From Flavobacterium gelidilacus DSM 15343 (GTDB lineage Bacteria; Bacteroidota; Bacteroidia; Flavobacteriales; Flavobacteriaceae): a stretch of DNA of 64,000 bases. The stretch lies in assembly GCF_000422685.1 (NCBI RefSeq), contig NZ_AUGN01000009.1, positions 62,001-126,000 on the forward strand, read 5' to 3'. Shown in pieces: positions 16,220 through 24,166 of this stretch (the first letter of the stretch is position 1; every line of letters starts with the position of its first letter). Made by a program: the position numbers and the translations under genes. The notes below the pieces were generated by a model. It searched no databases and was not told the origin of the DNA. It saw nothing but the letters and a program-made list of their open reading frames with translations.

Positions 16220-16957
16220 ATGCCAATTAGCCCTAATTTTACATCAATATACGAACAAGAATTCGAATTATCGTTTTTAAACTGCTATCCAAATGGTTTA
16301 TTAAAATACACTGATTTATGTAATTTTATCCAAATTGTTGCAGGAAATCATGCCGATTTAGGTGGAATCAGTTATTCTGATATGCAAACAAAAAACCAAG
16401 CTTGGGTTGTAAGCAGAATGAGATTAGAAATAGCTAAATTACCCAAATGGCGTGATAAAGTTGTTGTTAAAACTTGGATAAAAACTTTAGAAAATTCACG
16501 CTCTATTCGTTGTGTTGAGTTTTATTTAAATGAAGAAAAGATTATAGGTTGCGAAACTTTTTGGGTTGTTATCAATACCAAAACAAGGAAACCAGATAGT
16601 TTAGTCTTACCACACAATCATTTTGAAAAATTTGAAAGTGATGCTACTCAAAAAAATACTGATAAAATAACAATTGGTTCAGATTTAAACGTTGTAGGAA
16701 ATAAAAAAGTACTTTTCTCAGATTTAGATGTTGTAAATCATGCTAACAATGTAAAATATTTAGAATGGTGTTTGGATTTTGAAAACCCTAAAAATTTATT
16801 ATTAAGTAAAGTCAAAGCCTTTGACATGAACTTTATGCGTGAACTTAATTTAAATGATGAAGCTGAAATAAGCAAGTCATCAATCGAAAACGAAAGTGTA
16901 TTTACTATTTCAAAAGAAGACAAAATTGCTTATGCTTTGAAAATTGAGTGGAAATAA
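16220..16957 (+). CDS. Acyl-ACP thioesterase (FatA/FatB-like double hotdog)
   Basis: 245 residues. Predicted to hydrolyse acyl-acyl carrier protein and release free fatty acid. The first hotdog has the NHADLGG segment and WVVSRMRLEI and RDKVVVKTWI strands typical of PF01643 proteins. The second has DVVNHANNVKYLEWCLD (about residues 172-188), matching the plant Fat motif D-x-N-x-H-x-N-N-x-x-Y with catalytic Asn and His. About 100 residues shorter than plant enzymes because there is no transit peptide, the normal bacterial form. Chain-length preference is unknown. Its product could feed membrane lipid turnover; that is inference. Confidence 0.88.
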   Translation: MPISPNFTSIYEQEFELSFLNCYPNGLLKYTDLCNFIQIVAGNHADLGGISYSDMQTKNQAWVVSRMRLEIAKLPKWRDKVVVKTWIKTLENSRSIRCVEFYLNEEKIIGCETFWVVINTKTRKPDSLVLPHNHFEKFESDATQKNTDKITIGSDLNVVGNKKVLFSDLDVVNHANNVKYLEWCLDFENPKNLLLSKVKAFDMNFMRELNLNDEAEISKSSIENESVFTISKEDKIAYALKIEWK

Positions 16958-17022
16958 AAAAAAATTATTCAATAACGCAACTAAATAGTTTTTTTATCAT
17001 CTATCATTAAATAAACTTTTGT

Positions 17023-17700
17023 ATGAAAAATTGTATTGTTTTGTTTTTTGTCTTCTCTTTCTATTCTTGCAGTATTCCATATGATTTGGAAACAAGATAT
17101 ATTATTGAAACTAAACTAGTTGATTCTAATGGAAATGCTATTGCAAATGAAGAATTTTCTATTTATGTAAGTACTAATGAAAGTAAAACTTTATTCTATG
17201 GAAATAGTAATGGAGAAACTATTTCAAGTTCAATTTCTGACAAAAATGGTTTTATCAAAATGATTTTTCCAAAACCAGATGTTCAAAATTTTTCTCTTTC
17301 TTTAAACAGTGAAAACAATAATGTTACTGGCTATTTGAGTAAAAATATTTTTAATATAAAACCAGAAAATTTTGTTGATTACAAACTGGTATTAGATGAA
17401 ATCAAGTTAGCTAAATATGACGAAATCACTAATTTTGATATTGAATTAAATCAAGTAACTCAAAATAAAGAATTAAGGAAAATTGAAGTTATTGGTCAAG
17501 TTTACACTCAAAATGAAAATTTAAATCCAGATTTAGATCTTGAAAATTATTATGATTTACAAACATATTTTTCATTATTTAAAAATCAAAATTTCACTTT
17601 AAAATATTCTGTTTTTAATTATACAACAATGACTTTAGAAGAAAACATAGTCAATCTAAGTATAACAGATCAACCTATTAATTATACCTTAACTTACTAA
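17023..17700 (+). CDS. Hypothetical lipoprotein, probably with a beta-sandwich domain
   Basis: 225 residues. The signal MKNCIVLFFVFSFYSC ends in a lipobox (Cys16). The following ETKLVDSNGNAIANEEF and SDKNGFIKMIFPKP segments look like a transthyretin/carboxypeptidase regulatory-like beta fold (V-D-x-x-G-x-x-I), a common periplasmic add-on in Bacteroidota. The remainder is beta-rich without a family I recognise. It is followed 10 bases later by an outer-membrane barrel gene, so the pair is probably one operon and may form a surface complex. Confidence 0.65.
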   Translation: MKNCIVLFFVFSFYSCSIPYDLETRYIIETKLVDSNGNAIANEEFSIYVSTNESKTLFYGNSNGETISSSISDKNGFIKMIFPKPDVQNFSLSLNSENNNVTGYLSKNIFNIKPENFVDYKLVLDEIKLAKYDEITNFDIELNQVTQNKELRKIEVIGQVYTQNENLNPDLDLENYYDLQTYFSLFKNQNFTLKYSVFNYTTMTLEENIVNLSITDQPINYTLTY

Positions 17701-17710
17701 AAGCTTATCA

Positions 17711-18307
17711 ATGAAAAATAATATACTTTTAGTTTTGCTTTTAATAAGTCAAAGCTTTTATTGCCAAGAAAGCAACCAAGTAAAAAAAGTTAGTTTTGAA
17801 AATTATTTTAGATTTAATTTAGTTTTACCTTTTCAAACAGGAAATCATTCGTTAGCTAATGATTTTAATTCTAATATAGGTGTAAATGCAAACTTATCTT
17901 TGGTTTCATTCGAAGAATTTAGCTTTAATATGGGTTATGAATTTTCTCAATATAGAGTCACAAATTTTTCGAATATTGGAGCTATTGATTATATGAATTT
18001 CTCGGTAATTTATGGTGAAATTGATTATGATATTACTGTTTACAATAACCTTAAATTAATTCCCAATATCGGTTATGGATATGTGAGAAATAATTATAAA
18101 TCCAGTGGTAGAAAATTTGGCGTTCAAGAAGGAACAGAGATAAGGCTAGGAACTATGCTGAATTATAACTTTACTAAAACGTTTTCTACTTTTGTAGGCT
18201 TCAATTATATATTTACAAATTTAAATATAAATACTAACAAAGAATATGAAGACTATTTTGGAAAAGCAAATAGATTTCAAGTAAGTTTAGGAATAAAATT
18301 TCAATAA
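17711..18307 (+). CDS. Outer membrane beta-barrel protein
   Basis: 198 residues with signal peptide MKNNILLVLLLISQSFYCQ. The mature part has repeated amphipathic strands (ANLSLVSFEEFSFNMGYEFS, ITVYNNLKLIPNIGYGYV, FSTFVGFNYIFTNLNI) and ends RFQVSLGIKFQ, as expected for an outer-membrane barrel of about eight strands. No specific family is identifiable. Lies 10 bases after a lipoprotein gene and shares the hairpin terminator at 18313 with the convergent dehydrogenase gene. Confidence 0.75.
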   Translation: MKNNILLVLLLISQSFYCQESNQVKKVSFENYFRFNLVLPFQTGNHSLANDFNSNIGVNANLSLVSFEEFSFNMGYEFSQYRVTNFSNIGAIDYMNFSVIYGEIDYDITVYNNLKLIPNIGYGYVRNNYKSSGRKFGVQEGTEIRLGTMLNYNFTKTFSTFVGFNYIFTNLNINTNKEYEDYFGKANRFQVSLGIKFQ

Positions 18308-18312
18308 TTCAT

Positions 18313-18342
18313 ATAAAAAAAGCCCTAATTTCTTAGAGCTTT
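18313..18342 (-). terminator. Terminator, 30-nt sequence identical to 20100-20129
   Basis: Arms AAAGCCCTAA and TTAGAGCTTT pair with one C-A mismatch around loop TTTC, and a T-run follows on the minus strand. Lies directly after the stop codon of the aldehyde dehydrogenase gene and may also serve the convergent barrel gene. Confidence 0.75.
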
Positions 18343-18347
18343 AGATT

Positions 18348-19940
18348 TTACAAAATATAATCTGTACTTATAAAGTTTGAGGCTTTTTTGTCTAATAATT
18401 CATTTAAAATTTCATTATTATATTCATTATCCTTGGAAGCGACAAATGTTCTTATTGAAAACGTACGAAGTGCATCATGAACACTTAATGTTCCGTATGC
18501 TGAATCTTTTCTTCCTGTAAAAGGATAAACATCTGGTCCTCTTTGACACGAACTATTTAAATTAACTCTACAGACTAAATTCACTAAAGTGTCAATTAAT
18601 GGTGCAAGTGTATTTGTGTTTTTTCCAAATACGCTGACTTGTTGTCCATAATTTGATTCTGCCATATCGTCTAAAGGTTCTTCAATATCAGTAAAAGACA
18701 AAATCGGAATTATTGGTCCAAATTGCTCTTCTTTATACAAACGCATTTCTTTATTTACGGGATACATTACAGCTGGAAAAATATAATTATCTGTAATATT
18801 TCCACCTTTATCATTTATGATTTTTGCTCCTAAATTAATTGCATCATCAATTAATTCTTGAATATAAGCTGGTTTTTCTTTTTCAGGTAAAGGAGTTAAT
18901 TTAACACCTGCTTCCCATGGATTGCCAAACTTTAAAGCATCTACCCTAGCTGAAAAACGTTTATTAAATTCTTCTATAATATCTTTGTGTACATAAAGCA
19001 CTTTTAAAGCAGTACAACGTTGCCCATTAAAAGATAACGTTCCAGCAATACATTCGTCAATAGCTAAGTCTAAATCAGCATCAGGCAAAACAATAGCAGG
19101 ATTTTTAGCTTCTAAACCTAATACCAGTCTTAACCTGTTTTTTTTAGGATGAATAGATTGCAATGCATTTGCAGAAACACTATTCCCAATTAAAGCTAAA
19201 ACATCAACTTTTCCTGTTTCCATGATTGGTGAGGCAACTGTTCTACCTCTACCAAATACAATATTAATTACTCCTTTTGGAAAACTCTTTTGAAAAGCTT
19301 CTAGTAATGGTGTTATTAGTAAAACTCCATGTTTTGCAGGTTTAAAAATCGCTGTGTTCCCCATAATTAATGCAGGAATAAGCAAGCAAAAAGTTTCATT
19401 TAAAGGATAATTATAAGGTCCTAAACAAAGTACAACTCCTAACGGTCCACGTCTAATATGAGCATTTATACCGTCACTTTTACTGAATTTGGCACTATCC
19501 CTGTCCATGTTTTTATAATCTTCGATAGTATCATAAATGTATTCGATAGTTCTATCAAATTCTTTTTCAGAATCGGGTAAATTTTTGCCAATTTCCCACA
19601 TTAAAAGTTTTACGATTTCGTTACGTTTGGTTTTCATCATTTTTACAAACGTGTCCATACATTTTATTCGGTCTATAACTTTCATTGTTGGCCATAAACC
19701 TTGCCCTTTATCATAAGCCAAACAAGCTGAATCTAATGCTTCCAAAGCTTCCTTTTTACCTAGATTTGGAATACTACCTAATAATGTTGGTTTATATACT
19801 GAAGTAGATGATATGGTAGAAAAAACTTCTGTAGTTTCTCCTTCCCAAGTTTTTAAGTCGCCTGATACCAAATAACTTTTTTGATGTATTAACTCTTTTA
19901 TTTTGTATTCTTCTGGAATTTCTGCAAATGAAGTATTCAT
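18348..19940 (-). CDS. Aldehyde dehydrogenase family protein, probably NADP-dependent glyceraldehyde-3-phosphate dehydrogenase (GapN-like)
   Basis: 530 residues. Aldehyde dehydrogenases oxidise aldehydes to acids with NAD(P). The cofactor-site motifs GPYNYPLNE (174-182), with catalytic Asn177, and KPAKHG (200-205) are present. The nucleophile is Cys309 in [10 protein letters not shown], and the NTNTLAP and PFTGRKDS segments near the end are conserved. GapN would make 3-phosphoglycerate and NADPH directly from glyceraldehyde-3-phosphate. The catalytic-Glu motif, normally ELGGK, reads [11 protein letters not shown] here (274-284): the canonical position is Gly275, with a Glu two residues later. 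The GapN assignment rests on resemblance to Bacteroidota homologues; another aldehyde substrate cannot be excluded. Confidence 0.82.
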   Translation of the reverse strand: MNTSFAEIPEEYKIKELIHQKSYLVSGDLKTWEGETTEVFSTISSTSVYKPTLLGSIPNLGKKEALEALDSACLAYDKGQGLWPTMKVIDRIKCMDTFVKMMKTKRNEIVKLLMWEIGKNLPDSEKEFDRTIEYIYDTIEDYKNMDRDSAKFSKSDGINAHIRRGPLGVVLCLGPYNYPLNETFCLLIPALIMGNTAIFKPAKHGVLLITPLLEAFQKSFPKGVINIVFGRGRTVASPIMETGKVDVLALIGNSVSANALQSIHPKKNRLRLVLGLEAKNPAIVLPDADLDLAIDECIAGTLSFNGQRCTALKVLYVHKDIIEEFNKRFSARVDALKFGNPWEAGVKLTPLPEKEKPAYIQELIDDAINLGAKIINDKGGNITDNYIFPAVMYPVNKEMRLYKEEQFGPIIPILSFTDIEEPLDDMAESNYGQQVSVFGKNTNTLAPLIDTLVNLVCRVNLNSSCQRGPDVYPFTGRKDSAYGTLSVHDALRTFSIRTFVASKDNEYNNEILNELLDKKASNFISTDYIL

Positions 19941-20099
19941 AGATCAAATTTTTAGTATTATTAGCTAAATTACTTAAATTTATTAAAAAAAAATCTTAAA
20001 TAATTATTACTATTTAAAAGAAATACCATTTTAATTGCAAATTAACTATTTAAGCCAAAAATAGATAACGTGAAATCGTTTTCGTTCAAATATAATTGA

Positions 20100-20129
20100 A
20101 TAAAAAAAGCCCTAATTTCTTAGAGCTTT
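20100..20129 (-). terminator. Terminator after the response regulator, identical to 18313-18342
   Basis: The same 30 bases as the terminator 1.8 kb away, including the same stem mismatch. It lies 18 bases past the regulator stop codon at 20147. Confidence 0.75.
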
Positions 20130-20146
20130 CAATATTACAGGGTCAT

Positions 20147-20848
20147 TTATTTCTTTATAACCAATCTAAATCCTTCACCATGAATATTTAGTATTTCTAC
20201 ATTTTCATCTGGTTTTAAGTATTTACGGAGTTTAGCAATGTAAACATCCATACTTCTTGAAGTGAAGTAGTTATCGTCTCTCCATATTTTTGTTAGTGCT
20301 AATTCTCTTGGCATAACATCATCAACATGTAAAGCTAGCATTTTAAGTAATTCACATTCTTTTGGAGATAATTTTGAAGGTTCTTGACCATCAAACGAAA
20401 GTTGCCTTAATTTAGAGTTTAAATGAAATTTACCAATTGTAAATTCAAAAACAGTAGAATCTGGTTTAGTTTCTGCACTTTTTCTTTGAATAATTGCTTT
20501 TATTTTCATCAATAAAACTTCACTATCAAAAGGCTTATTTAAGTAATCATCTGCTCCAACTTTATATCCTTTTAACACATCTTCTTTCATAGATTTTGCC
20601 GTTAAAAAAACAATCGGCACATCTTGATTTTTTTCACGAATTTCTCTAGCTAAAGTATAACCATCTTTATAAGGCATCATTACATCCAAAATACATAAAT
20701 CATATGTGTCTTTTTTGAATTTTTCAAAACCTTCCATTCCATTTTTAGCATGCGTTACTTCAAAATCATTTAACATTAAATAATCTTTTAATATTGCTCC
20801 AAAATTTGGATCATCTTCTACTAGTAATATTTTTTTTGCTGTTTCCAT
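20147..20848 (-). CDS. OmpR/PhoB-family response regulator
   Basis: 233 residues. The receiver domain (about 6-120) has the acidic pair ED at 11-12, phospho-acceptor Asp55 in CILDVMMPY, the Thr of PIVFLTAKS and Lys104 in DDYLNKPF. A winged-helix DNA-binding domain follows (about 132-230), with LSPKECELLKMLALHVDDV and the recognition-helix region TSRSMDVYIAKLRKYL. It is the partner of the histidine kinase gene, which ends 21 bases upstream on the same strand. The architecture and order resemble the Bacteroidota RprXY pair, but targets are not visible. Confidence 0.93.
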   Translation of the reverse strand: METAKKILLVEDDPNFGAILKDYLMLNDFEVTHAKNGMEGFEKFKKDTYDLCILDVMMPYKDGYTLAREIREKNQDVPIVFLTAKSMKEDVLKGYKVGADDYLNKPFDSEVLLMKIKAIIQRKSAETKPDSTVFEFTIGKFHLNSKLRQLSFDGQEPSKLSPKECELLKMLALHVDDVMPRELALTKIWRDDNYFTSRSMDVYIAKLRKYLKPDENVEILNIHGEGFRLVIKK

Positions 20849-20869
20849 AGTATTTTTTATTTTTCTTTT

Positions 20870-22453
20870 TTAATTAATAATTGGTAATTTAATTGTAAAA
20901 GTACTTCCCTTTCCTTTTTCACTTTCTACCGAAATATAACCATTGTGGTCATCTATAATTTGCTTAACGTATGATAATCCTAATCCATGTCCTTTTACAT
21001 TATGAACATCTCCTGTATGCTCTCTAAAAAACTTTTCGAACACTCTTTTTTGAGCTGATTTACTCATTCCTATTCCGTTATCCTTTATTTTAATTAGAAT
21101 AAAATCACGCAGATTTTCGGTATGAATATTAATAATTGGTCGTTCAACGGAATATTTTATAGCATTATCCAATATGTTAACAATTACGTTTGTAAAATGC
21201 GAATCATTTAATAAAGCTGTTATTCTTGTTGCTTGAAAATCTGTTGTTATCTCTCCTTCTCTATCTTCAATAATTAAAGCAATATGTTCTACTGCATCTT
21301 CAATAATTTCATGAATATCATGAGGATCTTTAATAATATCTAATTCTTTCTTCTCTAATTTTGAAATACGCAATACATTTTCTACTTGAGCATGCATGCG
21401 TTTATTTTCATCTTTAATCATTTGCAAATAACGTTGCACTTTCTCTTTATCATCAATGACTTTCGGATTTTTTATTGCATCTAAAGCTAGATTAATAGTA
21501 GCTATAGGTGTTTTAAGTTCGTGAGTCATATTATTGATGAAATCTGTCTTGATTTCAGAAATTTGCTTTTGTGTGATTAATTGTTTTAAAGCACTCACAT
21601 AAGTCATAATAATAATCAAAGTCAACATTAATGACAAAGCAACAACCCAAAAAATTGATGATAAAACATACTTATTTTTTTGAGGGAAAGTCACTAATAA
21701 TTGATAACGACTATTGCCATCTAAATCTTGAAAAATAGGTACTCCATAAGTATTGTTCTTATCGTAATTGAAATTCTCTGATTTTAACTTCGTTGCTAAT
21801 CCATTATTATAAACACTAAACTCAAAAGGTGTTTTTACCTCATATTTGTTGAGTTCATTAAACAAAATTCGCTCTAAATCATCTTTTGACAATCGATCAT
21901 AAAGTGATTTTTGAGCGATTACATCTTTAAATATTATTTCAAATTGTGCTCTGTCTAGAATATCTAAATTTCCTTTGTTTTCAATTGTGACATTTGGAGT
22001 GTTTCTTAACCCAATAGAAGAATTATCAATTCCATCTGCATTATATACTTCTATTTTACGTTCTGCAATGTATGATTTTATGGATGAAGTATCTGCTTTA
22101 CTGTCAAAGAACGTTCCCTTAATATCAAAATCTTGGGGAATTATTGAATTTGAATAAAATACTGTCTCATTAGTTTTGTCATTCTTTGAGATATAATAAA
22201 AATTTCTGATATCACTTTGCTTAGGTGGTTTTCCTAAAATGTCAGTCATTTTATTAAAACTTTGATAAAAAGTGTAAAACTCTCTATCGTTAATTTTTTG
22301 TGATACATTTCCAATAACTTGCTGAACATGTTGCTTAAACTGTTCGTTGTTTTTTTGTAGCAACAGGTTTATCCAATAAAACTTAATTACTATTAGCCCT
22401 ATTAATGAAACACTCATAAAAAAAACCAATAATCTAAATCTTGCTTTGTTCAT
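20870..22453 (-). CDS. Membrane sensor histidine kinase
   Basis: 527 residues. Transmembrane segments lie at about 7-27 and 265-286 and flank a periplasmic sensor domain of about 235 residues with no named fold. Then come the phospho-acceptor H-box FINNMTHELKTPIATI (His311), the N-box DNAIKYS, and the G-boxes KDNGIGMS, GLGLSYVKQII and GKGSTFTIKLP of the ATPase domain. It should autophosphorylate His311 and pass the phosphate to Asp55 of the regulator encoded 21 bases downstream. The gene has a TAAATTTG -7 element five bases before the ATG, so its mRNA may be leaderless. The signal sensed is unknown. Confidence 0.92.
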   Translation of the reverse strand: MNKARFRLLVFFMSVSLIGLIVIKFYWINLLLQKNNEQFKQHVQQVIGNVSQKINDREFYTFYQSFNKMTDILGKPPKQSDIRNFYYISKNDKTNETVFYSNSIIPQDFDIKGTFFDSKADTSSIKSYIAERKIEVYNADGIDNSSIGLRNTPNVTIENKGNLDILDRAQFEIIFKDVIAQKSLYDRLSKDDLERILFNELNKYEVKTPFEFSVYNNGLATKLKSENFNYDKNNTYGVPIFQDLDGNSRYQLLVTFPQKNKYVLSSIFWVVALSLMLTLIIIMTYVSALKQLITQKQISEIKTDFINNMTHELKTPIATINLALDAIKNPKVIDDKEKVQRYLQMIKDENKRMHAQVENVLRISKLEKKELDIIKDPHDIHEIIEDAVEHIALIIEDREGEITTDFQATRITALLNDSHFTNVIVNILDNAIKYSVERPIINIHTENLRDFILIKIKDNGIGMSKSAQKRVFEKFFREHTGDVHNVKGHGLGLSYVKQIIDDHNGYISVESEKGKGSTFTIKLPIIN

Positions 22454-22458
22454 CTATA

Positions 22459-22466
22459 CAAATTTA
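22459..22466 (-). promoter_or_regulatory. Candidate -7 element (TAAATTTG) for the histidine kinase gene
   Basis: A perfect TAnnTTTG match, five bases before the ATG at 22453. No TTG was found at the -33 distance. Confidence 0.5.
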
Positions 22467-22532
22467 GTATTTTAACATAATTAATGAATATATATTAACC
22501 AAACATTAACAAAATGACCCTAAATTAAGTTA

Positions 22533-23114
22533 TTATAAATAATTTAACAGTTCATCTAACTGAATATGAGTGTCTTTTAGGGAAGTATTTTGAATTATAT
22601 AATCGCTTTTTATTTTTTTTTCTTCTTCAGGCATTTGATTGTTAATTCGTTGCAAAACACTTTCCCTATCTACATTGTCACGTTTCATTGTTCTTTCTAT
22701 TCGTGTTTCTAATGGTGCTGTTACTAAAATAATTACTTCACAATCTTTATAAGAACCTGATTCGAACAAAATTGCAGATTCTTTTACCACAAACTTGAAG
22801 TCTACCTTACTTTTTAACCACTTTTTAAAATGCTTTTTAACTTCTGGATGAATAATTGCGTTGAGTTGCGCTAATTTTTCTTTATCCTTAAAAACAATAG
22901 TAGCTAAAATGGTACGATTCACTTTATTATTTTCAATAACATCAACTCCAAATACCTTTTCTATCTGATTTATGACTTTTTTAGATTCAGTAATTTTTCT
23001 AGCTTCAAGATCTGCTATGTAAACAGGAATTCCTTTAGCTATTAAATAATTTGCAACAGTAGTTTTTCCACTACCAATTCCTCCTGTTAAACCTATAATT
23101 TTTGTCATAGTCAT
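22533..23114 (-). CDS. coaE: Dephospho-CoA kinase CoaE
   Basis: 193 residues. Catalyses the last step of coenzyme A synthesis, ATP-dependent phosphorylation of the 3'-hydroxyl of dephospho-CoA. The P-loop is LTGGIGSGKTTV (9-20), followed by IPVYIADLEARKI, ESAILFESG, a lid-like ETRIERTMKRDNVDRE stretch and NQMPEEEKKIKSDYII. Length is normal. Two ATG codons (23114 and 23108, MTM) are possible starts; the first gives one base between this gene and the stop of the glycosyltransferase upstream. It is likely co-transcribed with that gene. Confidence 0.94.
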   Translation of the reverse strand: MTMTKIIGLTGGIGSGKTTVANYLIAKGIPVYIADLEARKITESKKVINQIEKVFGVDVIENNKVNRTILATIVFKDKEKLAQLNAIIHPEVKKHFKKWLKSKVDFKFVVKESAILFESGSYKDCEVIILVTAPLETRIERTMKRDNVDRESVLQRINNQMPEEEKKIKSDYIIQNTSLKDTHIQLDELLNYL

Positions 23115-23115
23115 A

Positions 23116-24108
23116 TTATTTAAAAAATAATTCTGGAAAAGCTTTTTTGGGTTCTTGCTTCAGTAACTTTACCTTAACAAATGAAAGTAAATATCCTTTT
23201 CCATATCCATAAAACTGAATAAAAGTTGCTATAACTGATAACATTCCAACCTTAACACTTTTATTTTTGATTGTACTATCAATGAATAGCATCAAAAAGT
23301 ATGCAAAAAGTAATGAAATTGGCAAGTAAAATTGAAAAAAAGAAAATATAATAGCAAATAAGGTTCCAACCAAAAATAATGAAGGAAACCAAAACGTTAT
23401 TTTTGAATATTCAGGATACCATGAATCTAAGATTGGCCTTGCTTTTCCAAATTTATTGACTTGAATAAAAAACTTATTCCAATCTATTCTTCGTTTATGA
23501 TAAACAAACGCCTCTTTAATTAACGTAGTCTTATACCCTTTTTTCCAAAGTCTAATCGATAAATCTGGATCTTCTCCTGGATGAATGTTTCCAAAACCAT
23601 TAGATTCATCAAATGCTTTTTTGGATAAACCCATATTAAAACTTCTAGGTTGAAATTTTTCTACCTTTTCACTTCCACCTCGAATTCCTCCCGTAGTAAA
23701 AAATGATGTCATAGCATAATTAATTGCTTTTTGTACATCAGAAAAACTATCTAAAGCCTTATCTGGTCCACCAAAACAATCCACATAATTTTGCTTCAAC
23801 CCTTTTTTTACATTTTCAAAATAGGAAATTGGAAGAATACAATCAGAATCCAAAATGATAAAATAAGCACCAGAAGCTCTTTTCATACCATAATTTCTTG
23901 AATCTCCTGGTCCAGTATTTTCTTTAAATAAATACTTAATATTTAATTTTGAGGAAAACATCTTTACAACTTCCTCTGAAGTGTTCTTTGAACCATCTTC
24001 AATAATAACCACTTCAAAATCTAAATCAGACTGAATAGCTAAACTATCTAAAAGCTCTTTAGTTTCTTCAGGACGGTTGTAAACGGGTATGATAAACGAA
24101 AAATTCAT
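23116..24108 (-). CDS. Family 2 glycosyltransferase with C-terminal membrane segments
   Basis: 330 residues. The N-terminal GT-A domain begins SFIIPVYNRPEET and has FEVVIIEDGS (nucleotide site) and the metal-binding DxD motif in IILDSDCILP (Asp87-Ser-Asp89). HPGEDPDLSIRLWKKGYKT carries the ED-type catalytic acidic pair. About three hydrophobic segments follow (around 232-305), so it is probably anchored to the inner membrane. It would transfer a sugar from a nucleotide donor to an envelope glycan or lipid acceptor; donor and acceptor are not known. A TATCTTTG -7 element ends four bases before the ATG. First gene of a likely operon with coaE. Confidence 0.88.
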   Translation of the reverse strand: MNFSFIIPVYNRPEETKELLDSLAIQSDLDFEVVIIEDGSKNTSEEVVKMFSSKLNIKYLFKENTGPGDSRNYGMKRASGAYFIILDSDCILPISYFENVKKGLKQNYVDCFGGPDKALDSFSDVQKAINYAMTSFFTTGGIRGGSEKVEKFQPRSFNMGLSKKAFDESNGFGNIHPGEDPDLSIRLWKKGYKTTLIKEAFVYHKRRIDWNKFFIQVNKFGKARPILDSWYPEYSKITFWFPSLFLVGTLFAIIFSFFQFYLPISLLFAYFLMLFIDSTIKNKSVKVGMLSVIATFIQFYGYGKGYLLSFVKVKLLKQEPKKAFPELFFK

Positions 24109-24112
24109 TTGA

Positions 24113-24120
24113 CAAAGATA
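24113..24120 (-). promoter_or_regulatory. Candidate -7 element (TATCTTTG) for the glycosyltransferase gene
   Basis: A perfect TAnnTTTG match, four bases before the ATG at 24108. The -33 region overlaps the terminator of the next gene, and no TTG was found at standard spacing. Confidence 0.5.
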
Positions 24121-24130
24121 CTTTAATTCT

Positions 24131-24159
24131 AAAAAAAAACCACTTTAAAAAAAGTGGTC
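24131..24159 (-). terminator. Terminator after the 733-residue T9SS protein gene
   Basis: The hairpin ACCACTTT / AAAGTGGT is followed by a long T-run on the minus strand, eight bases past the stop codon at 24167. Confidence 0.8.
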
Positions 24160-24166
24160 TTGCTTG

